Shown: positions 16,723 through 18,509 of the stretch, one piece after another | Layout: every line of letters starts with the position of its first letter | How positions within the stretch are numbered: the first letter of the stretch is position 1 | Assembly (NCBI GenBank): GCA_023442495.1 | Contig: JAEZZB010000095.1 | Coordinates: 1 to 18,509 of the forward strand | Direction of reading: 5' to 3' | DNA length: 18,509 bases | Origin: Bacillota bacterium | GTDB taxonomy: Bacteria; Bacillota; Clostridia; Tissierellales; Peptoniphilaceae | Made by a program: the position numbers and the translations under genes | Notes under the pieces: generated by a model | Told to the model about the DNA's origin: nothing | Database searches by the model: none | Seen by the model: the letters and a program-made list of their open reading frames with translations, nothing else

Positions 16723-17832
16723 TTGCTAAGGAAAAAAAAATCTGATAAAGAAAATAGAATAAGAAATCAAAAACTTAGTACTAGAAATTCAAACCGTGTA
16801 TCTAAAAGAAGAGAAAGAATCATTAAAAAACGCAAAAGAAATAGAGTAATTACCATATTAATTTTAATACTTTTAATTTCAACATTTTTATTAATTTCTT
16901 ATTTTAGTAGAAAAAAATCAAACAAATCAAAAAATATTTCTGCTATCGGTAGATATTATAATAATTCCGATTTTAGCAACAAATATAATCAGTTTAACAA
17001 CAATTTATATTATAAAAAGTATTTATATGAAGAAGGAAATTATAATTTATTACAAAATACTGATTGGGAAATAAAAAATAAGTACATTGGAAATTTTGAA
17101 TATTATTTGTGGGACAAAATACAGACGTATTTAGATGAAAAAAATCTTAGTCAGGATGATTTTAGTTTATCAATTAAGCAAAATGATGAATACTTACTCT
17201 TGTTAAATAGTAATGTAGAGTATAATGTAGATGTAGTTGATATAATATATTTACTAATGATTAGAGATGGGATAGATAATAAATCAATTAATCTAGATGA
17301 TTCAATATCACTGATAAAATCGGATTTAGAGAACGGTTCAAATATATATTCTGAAAGTTCCATTAATTATAAATATAATATTGAAAAGATTTTAAGAGAT
17401 ACTTTAAATATCAAAGATTCTGCTTCAAGGAGTATGTTAAATAGGTATTTAGCTGGTAAAAATATAAGTGTAGAAAATTATTTAGCTGAAAAATTAGGCA
17501 AATCCAATATTGAAAATTATACTACTAAAGATATGGTAAAATTAATCGAAATATATAATTCAAGCAATTCTATTATTAATTCTTTATTTAGCAATATATT
17601 TAATAATAGTGATGATTTATTTACTAATTCGATATATAGTAATGTAGGAAATGTAAATAAATCAGTTATTAGTGATAGTCAAATATATGAATGTGGTGTT
17701 GTTAATTCAGATAGCAAGTTTTATTATGCTATTTATTCAAGTGTACTATCAAAAGAACAGATACAAGAAATAGGGGATATAGTAAATAGAACTATTAGTG
17801 AAATTAATCTAATAAGAAGTATACAAAATTAA
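16723..17832 (+). CDS. Membrane-anchored protein with degenerate beta-lactamase-like domain
   Basis: A 369-residue protein starting at TTG, chosen because GGAG (16713-16716) is six bases upstream and no other start is near. Residues 1-41 are strongly basic and cytoplasmic, 42-61 form one membrane helix, and the rest should be outside. I do not recognise a named family, but about 125-362 has the layout of class A beta-lactamase/serine hydrolase domains. A helix and LLMIRDGIDNKSINLDDSISLIKSDL resemble the stretch after the SxxK helix; ILRDTLNIKDSASRSMLNRYLAG is where LLxxMIxxSDNTAxNxLLxxLG is expected; and the C-terminal beta strands come before a final helix. The three catalytic motifs are missing: DVVD (170-173) for SxxK, KDS (231-233) for SDN and NVG (307-309) for KTG. 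It would therefore be a pseudoenzyme, perhaps binding peptidoglycan or a partner. It is three bases after msrAB and last in the operon. Confidence 0.55.
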   Translation: MLRKKKSDKENRIRNQKLSTRNSNRVSKRRERIIKKRKRNRVITILILILLISTFLLISYFSRKKSNKSKNISAIGRYYNNSDFSNKYNQFNNNLYYKKYLYEEGNYNLLQNTDWEIKNKYIGNFEYYLWDKIQTYLDEKNLSQDDFSLSIKQNDEYLLLLNSNVEYNVDVVDIIYLLMIRDGIDNKSINLDDSISLIKSDLENGSNIYSESSINYKYNIEKILRDTLNIKDSASRSMLNRYLAGKNISVENYLAEKLGKSNIENYTTKDMVKLIEIYNSSNSIINSLFSNIFNNSDDLFTNSIYSNVGNVNKSVISDSQIYECGVVNSDSKFYYAIYSSVLSKEQIQEIGDIVNRTISEINLIRSIQN

Positions 17833-17863
17833 TTTGCAAATTTAAATAAAATATATTATAATT

Positions 17864-17889
17864 AAATTCCTAGCAATGCTAGGAGTTTT
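17864..17889 (+). terminator. Rho-independent terminator of the exporter-msrAB operon
   Basis: AAATTCCTAGC (17864-17874) pairs with GCTAGGAGTTT (17878-17888), an 11-bp stem with one T-G pair and a 3-base loop, followed by T residues. It lies 31 bases after the last stop codon and separates the operon from the rrn promoters. Confidence 0.8.
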
Positions 17890-17908
17890 ATGTTTTAAAA
17901 TAAAATGT

Positions 17909-17937
17909 TTGACAAACATAAAATTTTTTGATAATAT
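17909..17937 (+). promoter_or_regulatory. rrn promoter P1
   Basis: Consensus TTGACA (17909-17914), a 17-base spacer and TAATAT (17932-17937). It is the upstream of two tandem promoters before the 16S gene and would give a leader of about 200 nt. Confidence 0.85.
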
Positions 17938-17993
17938 ATAAAAGTTGCTGATAAAAACATAGCTTTTTAACTGTAGAAAATATAAAAAAAAGC

Positions 17994-18022
17994 TTGACAA
18001 AGTTTTTAATCGGTGGTAATAT
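17994..18022 (+). promoter_or_regulatory. rrn promoter P2
   Basis: The hexamers are identical to P1: TTGACA (17994-17999), a 17-base spacer and TAATAT (18017-18022). The -35 is preceded by an A-rich run at 17977-17991 that could serve as an UP element. P1 and P2 are 85 bp apart. Transcription would start near 18029, about 113 bases before mature 16S. Confidence 0.9.
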
Positions 18023-18029
18023 ATATAAG

Positions 18030-18060
18030 TCGTCACAAAAAAGAAGATTTTAAGTGGCGA
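18030..18060 (+). other. Hairpin at the 5' end of the rRNA leader
   Basis: TCGTCAC (18030-18036) pairs with GTGGCGA (18054-18060), seven pairs including one T-G, closing a 17-base A-rich loop. It begins at the predicted P2 start site. A role in leader processing or antitermination is possible. I see no clear boxA match downstream. Confidence 0.35.
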
Positions 18061-18141
18061 AATACAAAGAACCTAAACAACAAAATAAGTCAAAACTTTT
18101 GAGTTGAATAATTTCAAAGAAAAATAAGCTAGATTAAACTT

Positions 18142-18509
18142 TTATTTGAGAGTTTGATCCTGGCTCAGGACGAACGCTGGCGGCGTGCTTAACACAGGCA
18201 AGTTGAACGTGATTTTATGTACAGATTTCTTCGGGATGACGAATATAAATGAAAGTAGCGAACGGGTGAGTAACACGTGAGGAACCTGCCTTTCACAAAG
18301 GGATAGCCTCGGGAAACCGGGATTAATACCTTATGACACATTAGTATCGCATGAAATTAATGTTAAAGATTGTATCGGTGATAGATGGTCTCGCGTCTGA
18401 TTAGCTAGTTGGTGGGGTAAAGGCCTACCAAGGCGATGATCAGTAGCCGGATTGAGAGGTTGAACGGCCACACTGGAACTGAGACACGGTCCAGACTCCT
18501 ACGGGAGGC
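18142..18509 (+). rRNA. rrs: 16S ribosomal RNA, 5' part
   Basis: The universal sequence AGAGTTTGATCCTGGCTCAG starts at 18149, which is position 8 in E. coli numbering, so the mature 5' end is near 18142. Further conserved blocks follow: GACGAACGCTGGCGGCGTGC, AGTAGCGAACGGGTGAGTAA, the helix ending GAGACACGGTCCAGACTCC, and ACGGGAGGC at the window edge (about E. coli 353). The V1 and V2 loops are complete and could identify the genus. The remaining three quarters of the gene is outside the window. Confidence 0.98.

Noticed and set aside
17842..18036. Minus-strand reading frame of 64 codons before the rRNA gene
   Set aside because: It lies across the terminator and both rrn promoters, has no good ribosome binding site and a low-complexity Phe/Tyr/Ile/Lys composition.

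Overview
The window is very AT-rich, has closely packed genes with strong AGGAG-type ribosome binding sites and some TTG/GTG starts, and ends in the first ~370 nt of a 16S rRNA gene. The gene families (QueT, ROK glucokinase with a CxCGxxxC zinc motif, AddAB/RexAB, Ycl/Fat-type siderophore uptake, fused MsrAB) and the 16S sequence point to a low-GC Gram-positive. An anaerobic coccus of the Peptoniphilaceae (Helcococcus/Peptoniphilus/Anaerococcus relatives) is my best guess, but I could not search it.

Layout. (1) 1-184: the tail of a PTS-type permease and its terminator. (2) 236-898, minus strand: queT, a queuosine-precursor transporter gene with its own promoter and a compact H-type pseudoknot in the leader that fits a class I preQ1 riboswitch. 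(3) 944-9085, plus strand: an apparent operon glcK-addB-addA (ROK glucokinase followed by both subunits of the AddAB double-strand-break helicase-nuclease). It ends at a large inverted repeat shared with the convergent operon. (4) 12988-9193, minus strand: a four-gene iron-siderophore importer in the order permease-permease-ATPase-lipoprotein, the order of Bacillus yclNOPQ. (5) 12960-13169: a divergent control region in which two copies of a TTGA-N8/9-TCAA palindrome each cover the -35 element of one of the two outward promoters. (6) 13170-17832, plus strand: a tight four-gene operon of an ABC exporter half-transporter, a membrane-anchored J-domain protein, fused MsrA-MsrB, and a membrane-anchored protein that looks like a class A beta-lactamase fold without its catalytic residues. 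(7) 17864-18509: a terminator, two tandem consensus rrn promoters and the start of 16S rRNA.

How the parts fit. The importer and the exporter/Msr operon probably share a regulator, because the two similar operators sit on opposite promoters about 35 bp apart; a metal-sensing repressor is the simplest inference. The exporter operon has the look of an envelope or oxidative-stress module: export, a J-domain chaperone partner at the membrane, repair of oxidised methionine, and a putative pseudoenzyme facing outward. AddB is unusual in lacking both the N-terminal Walker A and all four cysteines of the iron-sulfur cluster known from Bacillus AddB. No mobile genes, CRISPR arrays or tRNAs were seen.
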